Origin: Mucidula mucida | Lineage: Eukaryota; Basidiomycota; Agaricomycetes; Agaricales; Physalacriaceae | Reading direction: 5' to 3' | Length of the DNA: 64,000 nucleotides | Assembly: GCA_015501055.1 (NCBI GenBank) | Contig: JADNYV010000173.1 | Location: 1 to 64,000, forward strand | Shown here: one piece after another, positions 22,142 to 33,930 of the stretch | How the letters are laid out: each line of letters starts with the position of its first letter | Position numbering within the stretch: the first letter of the stretch is position 1 | Notes under the pieces: model-generated | Seen by the model: the letters and a program-made list of their open reading frames with translations, nothing else | Told to the model about the DNA's origin: nothing | Databases searched by the model: none | Made by a program: the position numbers and the translations under genes

Positions 22142-23199
22142 TATGCTTGTTAGATCACACAAGGTTAGGTTAAAACTGGACCCCGAGGGCCCCATCAATT
22201 TGCCTACTATGCTATGTGTGTGTGTGTAGTAAAGGGTTGGATGGAGGTGCAAAAGGATGTTTACGAAACACGAGATGAGGGAGGTTTTTAAGTAGAGGTT
22301 TTATTTTGAACTGCTAATTGCTGAGCGGCACATACTGCAGGATGGTCATGTATATAGATCTTCCACGCAGAGGAAGAGCTTGGAGTATGGTCTCAGAGAA
22401 TCCAAGGGATGCATAGTGTGTTATACCCCCAGAACAAACTGAGTGACCACCAAAGTCTTTGCTCACCAGCGCAAAGAGCTTGGACTCAAACCAGGATCTA
22501 GTTGGTACCATGCCATCTTCACGTATGAAGAGTGCCGCTCGAGCACCATGCAGCTTGTCTCTGCAGTGGACATACTGCTTCAGAAGAATGATAGGATCAG
22601 CCACAGTCTGAGAGGTCAACAGTATGTCAGTGCCCTGATAGAAGGGATTGCTCTTATGGTAAGGCAAGCGATAGCCTGCATACCCAGTCTCAAATGTGAG
22701 GCTGACACGCTTGATAATCTTCTTCCAATCATGTAGCTTCTTCTGATTAGGCTGCACCAGCTCTCCCATCTGGTGAACAGCATAGAAGCCGCATGCCATG
22801 ATTGTAGCAAAGAGAAAGTCATCATACTTGTGGGTCTGGTTTGCGACGTCCACAAAGAGCTGAATGTGATGAAGTCGAAGAGGGGGCTTCCTAGCTATAG
22901 GATCTGCCCAGACCTTCTTTGACCCACGGATAGCGGCTTGAACAAGCACTGAAGCACGAGCATCACCAAAGTGAGGATACAGGGTCATTGAGGAAGTGCT
23001 TAGCCCCGGTTAAGTATTTAGAAGCAGAGCCAATGAATTGGGACGTGTATGCAATATAATGTGCTAGAGTCTCCGGAGTAGTATCCAGAGACCGATTGTG
23101 TGCTTTACAGAAGCGGGCGTAATCTCTAGCCCCAGTAGAGTAGTTGATACACATAGAGGTCTCAATGGGCCTGCAAGACAAGTTCATCTAGTTTCTGCA
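22142..23199 (-). mobile_element. Ngaro copy 1: truncated 3' end with broken tyrosine recombinase
   Basis: At the left edge a B repeat lacking about 15 bp (22142-22203) is followed by the 3' UTR and the tyrosine-recombinase ORF on the minus strand. Relative to intact copies it has a frameshift near 22,975. It also has a deletion near 22,370 that removes the GRWSSSAWK stretch, and further substitutions. No A repeat is attached. The right edge is cut by a Gypsy LTR at 23,200. It is the most diverged Ngaro copy in the window. Confidence 0.8.
22314..23187 (-). pseudogene. Tyrosine recombinase pseudogene (Ngaro copy 1)
   Basis: Two frames (22963-23187 and 22314-22988) together cover most of the 334-residue recombinase seen intact at 52958-53962. 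The catalytic HxxR is altered (HSVCSGG instead of HSVRSGG), and the frame is shifted before the catalytic tyrosine. It is non-functional. Confidence 0.85.
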
Positions 23200-23725
23200 T
23201 GTTAGCAACTGACTATAGCCACGAGACTAAACCAGGTACCATAGCAAGAACTTAAAGAAGGAAGTGTTTGTGTTTGTAAGACTAGGCTAGGCCAGGTGTA
23301 TAAACGAGATCGGAACTAAAGTACAATAATACTACACTACTGGTGATATACTAGTAAGCCTGTGTTTGGGACTCCTTGTCCATACATGTTTCCGCTAGGG
23401 TTAACTCCATGCCCTTGACCCAGTGTTATATGCTACTAGCCCGTGAAACCATTAAATACAAGTGGTAACTGCATGTAAGTAATAATACTGAAACAACCAT
23501 GTGTGCTACGAGTATTGGTGGTGTGTATACAATAGGAAGTCCATGAGGTATTGGCATGTATGATGTCATCCATGTATTGGGTGTGTGTCCGACATGAGTA
23601 CGGCTTCGGTAATGAAAAGGGGTATGATTGGTAACAAAACAGATAATGAAACAGTCCGTTGGTTGATAAGACAAACCCCCGATAAGATATGATAAGATGT
23701 GAAAATATGGCAATTCATAACATCA
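23200..23725 (-). repeat. Ty3/Gypsy 3' LTR
   Basis: On the minus strand it begins TGATGTTATG and ends GCTAACA, giving TG...CA ends on a 526-bp segment. A purine-rich tract (AAGGAGGGGG on the minus strand, 23726-23735) precedes it directly, as expected for plus-strand priming beside a 3' LTR. It interrupts the Ngaro recombinase remnant at its left end. The matching 5' LTR is not in the window. Confidence 0.7.
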
Positions 23726-23910
23726 CCCCCTCCTTAAGGCGCAAGTTCCATTCTGCGCCAGAGTCGCTCCATAAGAGCTGCAGAGGGTAGCATGACGTCG
23801 AGGGGTTTGGTATCGGGCGGTGGCATTGGTTGGAAAAAATGGGATGGAAACTGCGACATAGGAACTTCAATTCGAGCAAGTGCAGGTGGCTTTGGCTTGT
23901 TTGGGTACTG

Positions 23911-26900
23911 TTAATGAAAATCGCGGATAGCTTCGTCGGCATTCTTGAGATTGCATGCCGGTTCCCATGTCTGCTTGTGTGTGCCATAACCCTTCCAGTG
24001 AACCTTGTACTGGAAACCTTCGTGGTACTTCCGGGAATTAACCACTTTCTCAACCTCCCATTCCGGTTCGGCTCCTTCCAGCACAGGTGGTGGACACGTG
24101 TCTCGGGGTTGCGTTGGAAATTGCGGCTCGTAGTAAGGCGTCAGCAGGGCCTCATTGAACACGGGATGGATGCTTTTCCACGTGTGAGGAATCTGGAGCT
24201 TGTAAGAGCTCGTCCCGACTTTCTTGATCACTTTGAACGGCCCGAAGCGTTTGTCATCAAGCTTCTTCATTGGTCGGTCCGTGCTGAGATTCATCCCTTC
24301 CAGCCATACTTTGTCGCCCTCCTTGTACTCTACTGCGTCTGTCCGCTTCCTGTCATAAAACCGTTTCATGTCCTCTTTTGCCATCTTCAATGCTGACCCC
24401 ACTTTGTCCCATGTTTTCCTCATGCTGTCGGCAAACTCCTGCGCAGTCTCATTTCTTGATGCCGTTTTTGGAGCGGTGCCTTTGTAGGGGTGTCTGCCCA
24501 TATCCGTGAAGAACGGAGTTACTTTGGTTGCCAAGTGTACCCAATCGTTGTAAACAAACTCGGCAGAGAGTAACCATTTGTGCCAGTTGTTCTGATGGTA
24601 ATTGACAAATAACCGTAAGAAATGTTCTATTTCTTGGTTCAACCGTTCTGTTTGCCCATTTGCCTGTGGATGATATGCCGTTGTGAAGTTTCCTTCAATG
24701 CCCAGCAACCGGTACAACTCCTTTATGAAGTGTGGGTGATATTGCGGCCCTCAATCATGTATCATCTGTCGCGGTAATCCATGTATGGGAAAGATGTGAT
24801 CGCGGTAAACACGAGCCATGCCTTCCAATGTCAGGGTGGTGTGTGTTGGTATAATATGTAACCGCTTTGTGAAATGATTCACAAACGTGCTGATCGCATT
24901 GTATCCTCCCAACTCCGGCAACTCGCCGATCATGTCCGTCCCGACTTTCTCCCATGGTTCGCTTGGTACATCAATGAGGTGAAGGGGTGCAGCCGGCTTT
25001 GTGCGATGTGACTTTGTGACTTGGCATTTTTGACACTCTTCCACGTATTTGCGGATGTCTCGGCTGATTCCTGGCCACCAATAGGTGCGTGTGATCAGCT
25101 CAAGGGTCTTGTATTATCCGGGATGCCCTGCAAGCTGTGCGTTGTAATGCATTCCAATAACTTTTTCCCATAATTCCTTGTCCTTTGGTATGTAAATACG
25201 ATCTTTCCACATAATAAGTCCATTTTCCTTCTCTTTCCATCCTTTTTCTTTGTTTTCTAATGCTTTTTGTACATATCTGTTCTTGTTTCCCTTTCTTTGT
25301 TTGATTTTATTAAGTAATTCGTCCTCCGGTGTATCTACTGTATGTAAAGAAAATTGAATTTGTGAAATAAAAAACTCTGGCTTGAGCAAAACAACATTTT
25401 TGTTATCTTTTTCCCCTTCTCAAGGCCTGTCATCCTTGACAAGGCATCACCTTTTCCCATCGTCCTGCCTGACTTATGAATCATCTGTATGTCATACTCC
25501 GCCAACTCCATAACCCATCTTGCCTGCCTCCGATTCAGCTTCTGTGGCTTTCGGAACTACTGGAGGTTTTGATGATTGGTAAACACCTCCACTGTTTCCT
25601 TTGCTCCAAGGAGATATTGTCTCCAGTCGTCAATTGAGTCCATAATAGCCATTATCTCTTTGTCGTAGATCTCATAATTGTGCTCTACTTTGTTCAGCGC
25701 ACAAGACCAAAAGGCTACTGGTCTCTATTTTCCGTCAACCAACTGAGAAAGAACCGCCCCGTTTGCATAGTTCGAGGAGTCTGCCTCAACTCAAAACCTG
25801 CCATTGTTGTGGGGTACGATCAGGACGGGTTCTTCTGTCATCCTCCGTTTTAACTCCTCAAATGCCTCATGCTGTTCCCCTCCCCAAACCCATTCGCCCT
25901 TCCCGGTTAGCGATGTCAACAGTTTTGCTACTCCTGTAAATCCCTGAATGAAATGTCGGTAGAAATTGCAGAAGCCCAGGAACAACTATACTTCCTTCTT
26001 CTTCGTCGACTCCCTCCATTCCTTCACTACGGCCACTTTTGCCGGATCCATCTTCACTTCTCCTCCTCCAACAATAATTCCCAAGTAATCTACAGTATGT
26101 GCCTCAAAACTACATTTTTCGGGTTTTAAATACAACTTATTTACTTGTATTATCTCTAATACCTTTCGTACAATGTGTCTGTGCTATTCCAATGTGTTTG
26201 TAAAGATAAGTATATTGTCTAGGTATACTATAACATGTCCCTCATTGATCAACTCCTTCAGAATGTGATTCATGAACGATTGAAAAGTCACCGGCGGGTT
26301 TGTAAGTCCGAAGAACATGACTGAGGGCTCAAACAGGCCTCGGTTTGTTCTAAACGCTGCTTTCCACTCATCACCTTCTTTGATCCGGATGTTATTGTAA
26401 CCCCATCGGACATCGATCTTTGTGAAATACTTCGCTCCCTTCAGCTTGTCGATAAGTTCTTGGATCAATGGCAAGGGATATCAGTTTTTGATTGTCATGT
26501 CATTCAATTTCCAATAATCCTGCACGGGCCAAAGACTGCCATCCTTCTTCTTGACAAAGAAGAATGGAGATGTCATGCGTGAAATTAATGGCTGTATGCG
26601 TCCCGTGCATATGTTTTCCTCCAAAAACTCGTCTAATGCCTTCTGCTCGGATGGACTAAGGGGATAGACCTTGCAGTCAACTGGTTTGGAACCAGGCGTG
26701 AGTTCTATTGCATAATCCCAGGGTCTTTGCTCTGGTAGCTTGTCAAAGTCCGCTTTGCTAAATACATCGGCAAATTCCTCAATGTAAGGTGCAGCAGCGA
26801 ATGAAGGCTGTTGTGATCTCAGCTTTTCACCGCTTTTGTGATAGTTGTCCCAGTCCATCCAAAACAACCGCTCTCCCTCCTCCAGCTTCTCTTCTACATC

Positions 26901-27145
26901 TTCTCCTTCATCTTCTGGCGAGTCATACTCAGGTAGATAGCCGCAGCGGTCTGGGCATCAATCAAAAGTCAATGTGGATTCCGTCCAGTTGATCGTGGGG
27001 TTGTGATATTGTAGCCAATCTAGCCCCAAAAAGATAAGATAGGTGACATCCACCTTTGACAATCACGTGAGACGTGACATTCAGACCCTGTATCACGGTC
27101 ACAGCGCAAAATTCTGGAGGAGCAGCTACTGACTGTGGCGCAATT
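23911..27145 (-). pseudogene. Chromodomain Ty3/Gypsy polyprotein, 5'-truncated and decayed
   Basis: From 27,145 downward on the minus strand there is an aspartic-protease tail (LGLDWLQYHNPTINW, about 26,990). RT follows (26,867-26,184; [19 protein letters not shown]), with catalytic YLDD mutated to YLDN. RNase H is next (about 25,985-25,400; ending KSGRTMGKGDALSRM). Then come the integrase HHCC finger (AGHPG...YWWPG...CQKCQ, about 25,130-25,020) and the integrase core (TDMIGELP, HD-stop-GPQ, QTERLNQEIE). The C terminus is a chromodomain (YKVHWKGYGTHKQTWEP, about 23,985). At least five stops or shifts are present, including a CGA-to-TGA in the integrase. Gag and the 5' LTR are missing; the element is cut at about 27,145 by the DDE transposase gene. 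Confidence 0.9.
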
Positions 27146-27155
27146 TATTATACAT

Positions 27156-29749
27156 CTAGATACTAGTGTCAATCATGTCAACTATATACTGTGGAGGTAA
27201 TGAACAATGTCCGTGATACTTTCTTGCTGCCCAAACAGCCTTTGGCCCTTCTAAACCCCGAGCATACGCGTCAATAAAGCGCTCGGACCGAGTGGCAAAT
27301 CTTCGGATCGATTCTACCAGAACAGAGTTGATGACCGAAAGCATGTTCTGAATGAGAATATCTTCATTAGAGGATTCCGGAAGAATTCGATACAGCTGCT
27401 TGGAATAGCCCCAACATTGCTCCACACAATTGGTCTCTGGGTGAAATTTAGCAAAGAAGATCACCTCATATCCTCGAGCACTGCAGTGTTCTTCAACAAT
27501 GGATTTCTGCTGTTGAAAGTCTTCCTCACAGTAGAGGATCTTTCGCATGCAGCATTGTGTGGTAGAATCACGTCGGCAAGAGAACCCCTGTTTATGGTTT
27601 TTGCCGTCAGCGTCTGTAGTCGTAATTGAGCATTCGGCGCATAGACAAGTGGGATTGGGAAGATCATGGCCTTTGTGACGTCGCTCCTGAATAATGGTGG
27701 TCATGCCTTTAAACACGCCATTTAAAAGATAGAAGGACTGTCGTATTCCATCTTTGAAGGTTCCATCTCGCATTTTCGGCTGGTGGACAGTTCCATCGTG
27801 TTTCTTCACTTTGTTGAAATTTACGGATGGACCAGCGGTCATGTGAAGTGCAGAAAGGGCATCAGGAGCGCAAGCGGTGTGGATTGTGGCATTATCCAAT
27901 GCAAAGACGTGCTTCTCATCAGTGTAATCAGCATCGAGAATATCCATCGCTGTTGTCATTTGCGCCAGAATATCCTCTGTTGTGAGATAGCCATCCCAAC
28001 CCTTGCCAGCGCAATGCACTACTTGAGCGCGATTGAACTTGCCATCAGCGTTACGGGTTTTAGACTTAAGCCATCCATAGTCTGGTGAAACAAGATCTCC
28101 AATCATTGCGCTGAGCCCTTCACCCTTTGGATGAATTCCTCCCTTTTCCGAACTGTGAACCCAGCAAAGTTTACGGCGATCATGGGCATAAAACATTGAT
28201 TCATCATGCCTCCAAATGACCACCCAACAACAGTCAGCATGAGGCCCATAAGCACGAGCAAACCAACAGATCCACCACCAGCATTCCGCCTCGATCACTG
28301 ATAATGCCTTATCCTTATCCCACCACAGCGATTGGAAGGATAACAGCTTCCATTGCGGAATGAACACATTTTGGTGATAATCCACGACATCCTTTCGCTC
28401 ATGGCCATCGGAATACAACTCGCTCCCCTCTCTACCCCAGCGATAGCTCATCACAACCATCCAGCGCTGGGCGGTACGCAGCAAAATGACTTTGGGCACA
28501 CGCAGCCGAGCTCGGCACTCTGATGTCGCGACGTATCGGACAATATGGCCAGCGGACACGTATTTCCCCTTTGTCTGGAGATGCAAGTGGATATTGTTGG
28601 CGATGTGCTCATCTGCGAGGATTGATTGATTTTTGGCACCGTAGTTTGCGGTGGGTATTGCAGTTTTGTCTTGAGCCAAGTCGATTGACCACTCTCGCAG
28701 ACGCCGCGCTAATGCTTTTCCTCGCCCAGCCGCTACTGCAACCTGTTCCAACCCAATCAAGATATCCTGTGGCTTTGAAGACGCGCAGATGTTGCGCAAT
28801 CAGCTCAAGCCGTGTCCGCAATACAAGACCAAGCTTTGGATCACGATAACCACGTCCTGTTTTCCGCCGAGGACGCAATATACCCTCAACCAGCTCCAAG
28901 GTTTCTTTAACTCCATCTTGATCAGGAGCCTGTCGCTTCAGCTGACAATGAACAGATTTATTGGTGTCATCTGGTTGGAATGTTTCGTCGGCGAATGAGA
29001 AGAATGGAAGAACAGAAGAATAGGGTATTTGGACGGTAGGGCGCTGTTGAACATCACCATTATCCTCATTGTCATCCTCAATGATGATTTTGAGTTCAGG
29101 CATGTTGAGCAGTCCCTCTTCGTTGCGTTCATCCTGATTGAGAACAACAGGAGTACGGCTGCCATCCTCCATCTCATCAGCATTCATTCCTCCTGTCATT
29201 GCTGTGCTTTCCTCTGATGCGCTGACAATTCTCGCTCTCTTTATCCCTCGCGGCAAATCCACCCTCGGCGATGATTGAGGAACCTCCGGGCTGTTCGCAT
29301 CCAGATCCATCTCCTCTCCATTATCCACCATGACTGCAATGTCTGGCACTGCAATATCACAATCATCCTCAGCATCCGGCTCCTCTGTCTCCGAGTCGGA
29401 CAACGTCAAATCAACAATATTGTGATTCTGGGATGATGTCTGGCCCGGGTCAGCTTTCGGCTGAAAGAATGCCTTAAGCGTGGTGGTTTTCAGTCTGAGT
29501 CGTGTGTTTTCCTTCTCCTCGCGTTGCTGAGCTAGCGCTGCGTGTCTCGCGTGATGCTGCTGCATCCGTTTGGCAGGCTGGGCATCAATCTGGTGGACCG
29601 AGTACGGGCCTCCTTTGTTTGGCGGAGGCGCAGCAATGGGGAGTGTACATTTGGAAAGCCTCTCATTTGCAGAGGAGAGCCAAGCATTAAGATTGTTTGC
29701 AGATTGGAAGATGGGCACATCCGTCCCGTCATCGGCCAGAATCTGGATG
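27156..29749 (-). CDS. DDE transposase, IS630/Tc1-mariner-like
   Basis: The C-terminal part (28799-27156) has a DDE triad: HDESMFYAHD (about 28,190), FALDNATIHTA (about 27,910) and FHPETNCVEQCWGYSKQ (about 27,430). This fits the D...DNAxxH...NxxExxW pattern of DDE_3/IS630-Tc1-mariner enzymes, which cut and paste DNA. The N-terminal part (29749-28600, another frame) is long, acidic and disordered, with LKAFFQPK near 29,470 (PIP-box-like). The two frames overlap near 28,750-28,800, so a short intron or frameshift links them. The 5' end is cut by the solo Ngaro unit at 29,750, whose B repeat continues the open frame. The stop lies about 10 bp from Gypsy sequence, so one element inserted in the other. 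No terminal inverted repeats were recognised. Confidence 0.7.
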
Positions 29750-30699
29750 CCTATGCTTGTTAGATCACACAAGGTTAGGTCAAAACTGGACCCCGAGGGC
29801 CCCATCAATTCAGCGTATCGTAAAGTGCCTGTACATGAAGTGTACATACTTAAGACATGAAGATGTATCCACTGAGGGAGAGGTGGGAGGGGACGCAAAA
29901 ATGCGGAGCTAACTGTGACCAGATAACACAGGTTAGCTGGAGGGGAGTGAGAGGGTGCAGAGAGCGCACCTGTGACCAGATAGCCCACAGAATGTCCTTG
30001 AGAAGGAGTCCTTTGGAAAGGAATGGGTATCTGGGCACAAAATGGGCATCAGCTCTGAAGAGCTGGATGTGAGACATTGGCACATACTGGAAGCAGGGAG
30101 AGCAGCGGGAGCGCTAGCGCTCTGGGGCCGGAGCGGACACTTCCAATAGGGTTCTAGGGTGCCAGTACATCAGTCCTGAGCAGGAGGACCGAGTAGAGCG
30201 AGTGGTGCTTGCCTGGGAGAGCAAAAGTGCGAATTCCCTCAAAATGGGCACTTTGGACCTGTCTGGACTGGTTTTGGGCTGGGTAGGCGGCTTCAGACAG
30301 TGCTCTAGAGGTGTATGGCATCAGTCCTGAGCAAGAGGACTGGAGGAATCACAAACTGCTTGTCTCTGTGAGATGATGATGGTAAGAGACAAAGAGGCAG
30401 AGTGTGTGAGCTCTTGCTTAAACCTCCCAGGGCGCCCTGTGAGTGGCCTCTGTTGTTACTACAACACCAGACACAGGCTGGGTAAGTCCAGGAAGAGCCC
30501 AGAGAGTGGGCTGGCTGCAGTAGGAGCAGCAGAGAGCGAACATGATACAGCTTTAGAGTGAAATGAGTGTTTGACTTGATTTAAGCTGTCTCATTGAACT
30601 CCCTTGAGTAGGAAGTTGGGTAAAGGGGTAAGGAGGGGTGTGGAGTGTGCAGAGGCCTCTAAAAACGCTCCCTACCCTCGGAATCCGCGTTTACATCGA
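29750..30699 (-). mobile_element. Solo Ngaro A-B unit S1
   Basis: This is a complete copy of the family's A repeat (30699 to about 29831, minus strand, starting TCGATGTAAACG) followed by B (ending AAGCATAGG at 29750), with no coding region. It interrupts the N-terminal region of the DDE transposase gene. It keeps the GGCTGGGTAGGC-type segment that S2 and S3 have lost. Confidence 0.9.
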
Positions 30700-31169
30700 T
30701 ATCAGAAGACGGCTCCCCTCAAAAATATCAAGTAAGAGTTCTTATTTTGTAATAGTGTAGAATGTACTCATAACATATAGTGAGGGTGAATGGTATGACT
30801 AGAGCTCATATTTGCGGGATGTCAGCAAGACCCAGCAAAACCTGGCAAAACCTAGCAACACCCAGCGAGTCCCATCTAAGTTAACTGAATGGGTTCAACC
30901 ACTGCTTACCTTAGTTAGTTTGAGCAGGAAGATGATATTGAGTACTACTTCCTTAGGTGGCACAGGTTCAAGTCCTGTACTATTTTCCTTCTAATCCAGG
31001 AAGCGAACATACACCTGATAGATTTCTCAGTTGGAGTGCTACACTATACAAAAAATACCCCAGCGGAACTTGGCGAGACCCAGCGGGACCCAGCAAGACT
31101 CAGCAAACCTCGGCGGAGATCCAACAATCCCCTGTGTGGGAGTTGGTGCGACAAAATGTCCTGAAGGGA
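30700..31169. other. Spacer with CCAGC-rich direct repeats and a tRNA-like T arm
   Basis: Two clusters of a degenerate 10-11-mer near ACCCAGCAAA occur at about 30,829-30,873 and 31,067-31,120. Between them, 30,962-30,978 forms a perfect T-arm hairpin (ACAGG-TTCAAGT-CCTGT), but I could not pair an acceptor or anticodon stem. A SINE-like or tRNA-derived relic is possible. Confidence 0.35.
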
Positions 31170-33480
31170 CTGTAGGAGGAAGTGGGGCCTCACAAGGAGG
31201 AGGAGCAGCTTCAGAGTGGAGGACCCCGTGCGCGTCAATCCGCCCGACAACCTTCTTTGTGCGCGGTTTGGGCAGAGGGCGTGCAGGAGGAGACATCCGC
31301 GTCCCGCTTGGACCGGCTTCAGCTGTGGGTGCCACCACATCAGTCTTCTTTGGCTTCCTTGGCTTTTTTGCTGTGACGACCTTGTCAACCCCCATTGAGA
31401 GATCCTCAGCATTGACGTCAATCACAGGCTTAGACTTGCGCGCGCGCTTAGCCTTTAGTGTTGGCAGAGAGGCATTGTTAAGAGATCCGTCCACGTCAAT
31501 TTTGCCGTGCGGCCTGCTTGGCTTTGGCCTTCTTTGGGGCCGCCTTTTTCTTCTTCTCGGCACGTTGTTCAGCATCAAAGGTCACCCCAGCACAACGGCT
31601 GGCTTCATGATTCAGCAGTTTGTCCTCTTTGTCAACGCTCAGCTCAACACCGGTCTTTGCAGATAATTTGGCAATATTGGCGTCGTCGGCGGTACCGGTG
31701 AGGTAGGCGTACATTTCTATAGATTTATGAGGACTACACGGCGCAGGTAAATAAAGAGACATACCCTTTGTTTGTGAGTTCTTGCTGAAGTTGTCCGCAA
31801 GATTGGCTTTGTTGTACATCGTATGAATGAGAATTTTCATACCTGGACGGGAAGCAGTGAGCTGGGGCATTGTCCACGGCTCCTCACCCTTGTTTGCCAT
31901 ATCAACACAACAAAAGCCAAACTCAGTCATGTTGATGATCTTGTTGTTATATCCGCGGAATAAGTCTTTGATCAGGTTATCCGTCCCCTCAGCCAAGGCA
32001 CAATGGCATATGTCAATGACATGTTGCATTTTTGTGCATGGCAAGGCCATGAACTTCAGAAAAGTCCTGACGGCCCTTCTTCTGAATCTGTCACCATTGT
32101 AGACGGCAAGGTAAGAGTGTGTGCGGCCATAAAATGTTTGTGCTTATAGTTAGCTTGAGTATTTCTCTGCCGGGCTACAAGCAAACCCACCTGTGTAGGG
32201 TTCTCATACATGGTGATTGTATCCTCAAGGAGAGCGTGGCCGGCAGCTTCTATTTCTTTATCTGTCACATGATATTGCACAATATTGGATGTTTTAAGAG
32301 GTAAGGCTGCATTGATGTGTTCACCATTATGATCCTTGGTTTCTTCCGTGTGGCAAATCATGTGGGAATACAGGACTGGCTTGCATGAAAATGCCAAGTT
32401 TCCTGTCTAGGAACAAATGGCCTTGCACATGTCTTTGAGGTTGCCGTCCGCTCCAGTAGTGCGGTTCTCGAGAGCCTGAATGTGTTGCTTTTGGGTAAGG
32501 CAACAGTTTTTGTTGCGCAGGCGCCGAAAGTCACCCTTGAAGGCGCCAAAATGGGCTTGCTCGGCGGGCTCAAATTGTAATGGCCCAACTAGGAAAATCA
32601 AGTTGACCAAATCCTGTCAGAGAAGTGTTAGAATCAAGGTATAGCCCAACAGGCTACAAACATATCAGTGGTGATTCAACCAGCGATGTCGCCATTATAA
32701 GAACCTTGATTACCTGAAAAAGCAGCAAGATTCCTTGGCAAAGCTTCCTCCCTGTACAAGCCTCATGGGCCTCGTCGACAAAACACAACAACCAAGGTAT
32801 GCCAAAAACGGGCCTTGTTGAGGCGGAAGTGATTGCAGAAGTGTGCAAGCCAGGTGCTAGACGTGGCGCAGTCGCCATGGTAGTTGTCCAGCTTGGCACC
32901 ACATTCAGAGATGTTAGACATAGCAGGGTTAGGAGCGGGGAGATTAGATTGGGGTGGATTAGGGGAAGATGGCCAGGGTGATGGGGGGTTGGGAGCAGGT
33001 GGATTAAGGCTGAGATCAATAGGGATTGGCGAAGCAAGATGGAAAACTAGGGTATGAGGTTCAGAGACCAGGGATAATATAGGAGATACAGGTGCAGGTT
33101 CCTGGATTTGAACCAGTTCTGGGGACGGCGGGGGTAGTGAGTGAGTGACTGGCACTAGTTGTAATAACAACTCAGCTGGGGCCTCTCTTGAGGTAGCAGC
33201 TCTCTGTGCTTGGTCTCTGTGGCTTTGCTCTAAGCGGGTACCGGCAAAGTCTTCTACGTTGAGGTAGACTTTTTCACCATCTTCCGTAGGGATGTACCAG
33301 GATTCTTTGATGTTGTCAAAGTAGGTTGTGTCCTAGTCACTGGCGGGGTTGATGATCCAGTGGTTTCTGTTGGTTTTGTTAAAGACGACGCCGGGAGGAA
33401 GCAAAGGTGGCTCAGCGTCAGCGGAGAAGCACACAATGGTGAAGGCTTGTTGGTGCATGGGCAAAGCTCATGCGGGAACT
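31170..33480 (-). pseudogene. DEAH/SNF2-like helicase relic
   Basis: Minus-strand fragments in several frames give, in order: an upstream Pro-rich segment (about 33,170-32,900); CFVDEAHEACTGRK with a DEAH box (about 32,760-32,800); KVLIMATSLVESPL (about 32,690), resembling SNF2/helicase motif III (LTATP); LVNLIFLVGPLQ; and a helicase-C-like region (32,397-31,500). A Lys/Pro-rich tail follows with two KxDxxGSL/GRIDAHGVL repeats (31,578-31,150). Frames shift at least four times and stops are present. Such helicase genes often travel with repeats in Agaricomycetes. Non-functional as read. Confidence 0.5.
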
Positions 33481-33930
33481 GGTGACGTCAAACCTGTATA
33501 GCCCAAGGCAGCACTTTGAAGTTAAGTTCTTCAGTGGTCAACGTACGGGGAGGTGGTATTATTTTTAAATGCAAACAAGTAGCTCGAGGGGCAAGGTTGG
33601 GTCTGGGTTTGACTGATCAGTCAGTGGGCATGCATGAGCGAGGCAGCAAGGTGGATGTAGAAGAGTTTGTCAATGTGTCAAGGATGGAGTCCGGTGTAAA
33701 CCAAACAACCACCCAAGTCGCACAAAGACGGAAGAATAATGAAGACGAGAGGCAGAAATGATAATAGGGAAAGAAGCAGGTCAGGCTCAATACAGTGCAG
33801 GGAGCTACTAAACAGTGTAGAGACAAAGTTGACAAACTGAGGAATCTACTTAGAAAGGTTGTATATATATATAAAGAGTTTGTGGCTGTATAAACAACAA
33901 GAGGCAGTCTAGATTGCTTCATGAGGTGAT
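33481..33930. other. Non-coding spacer
   Basis: Only short open frames with biased composition are present. A TATATATATA run occurs near 33,860. Nothing identifiable was seen. Confidence 0.4.

Noticed and set aside
27150..27165. TA dinucleotides at the DDE/Gypsy junction as a mariner-type target duplication
   Set aside because: The other end of the DDE element is not identifiable because S1 interrupts it, so a duplication cannot be shown.
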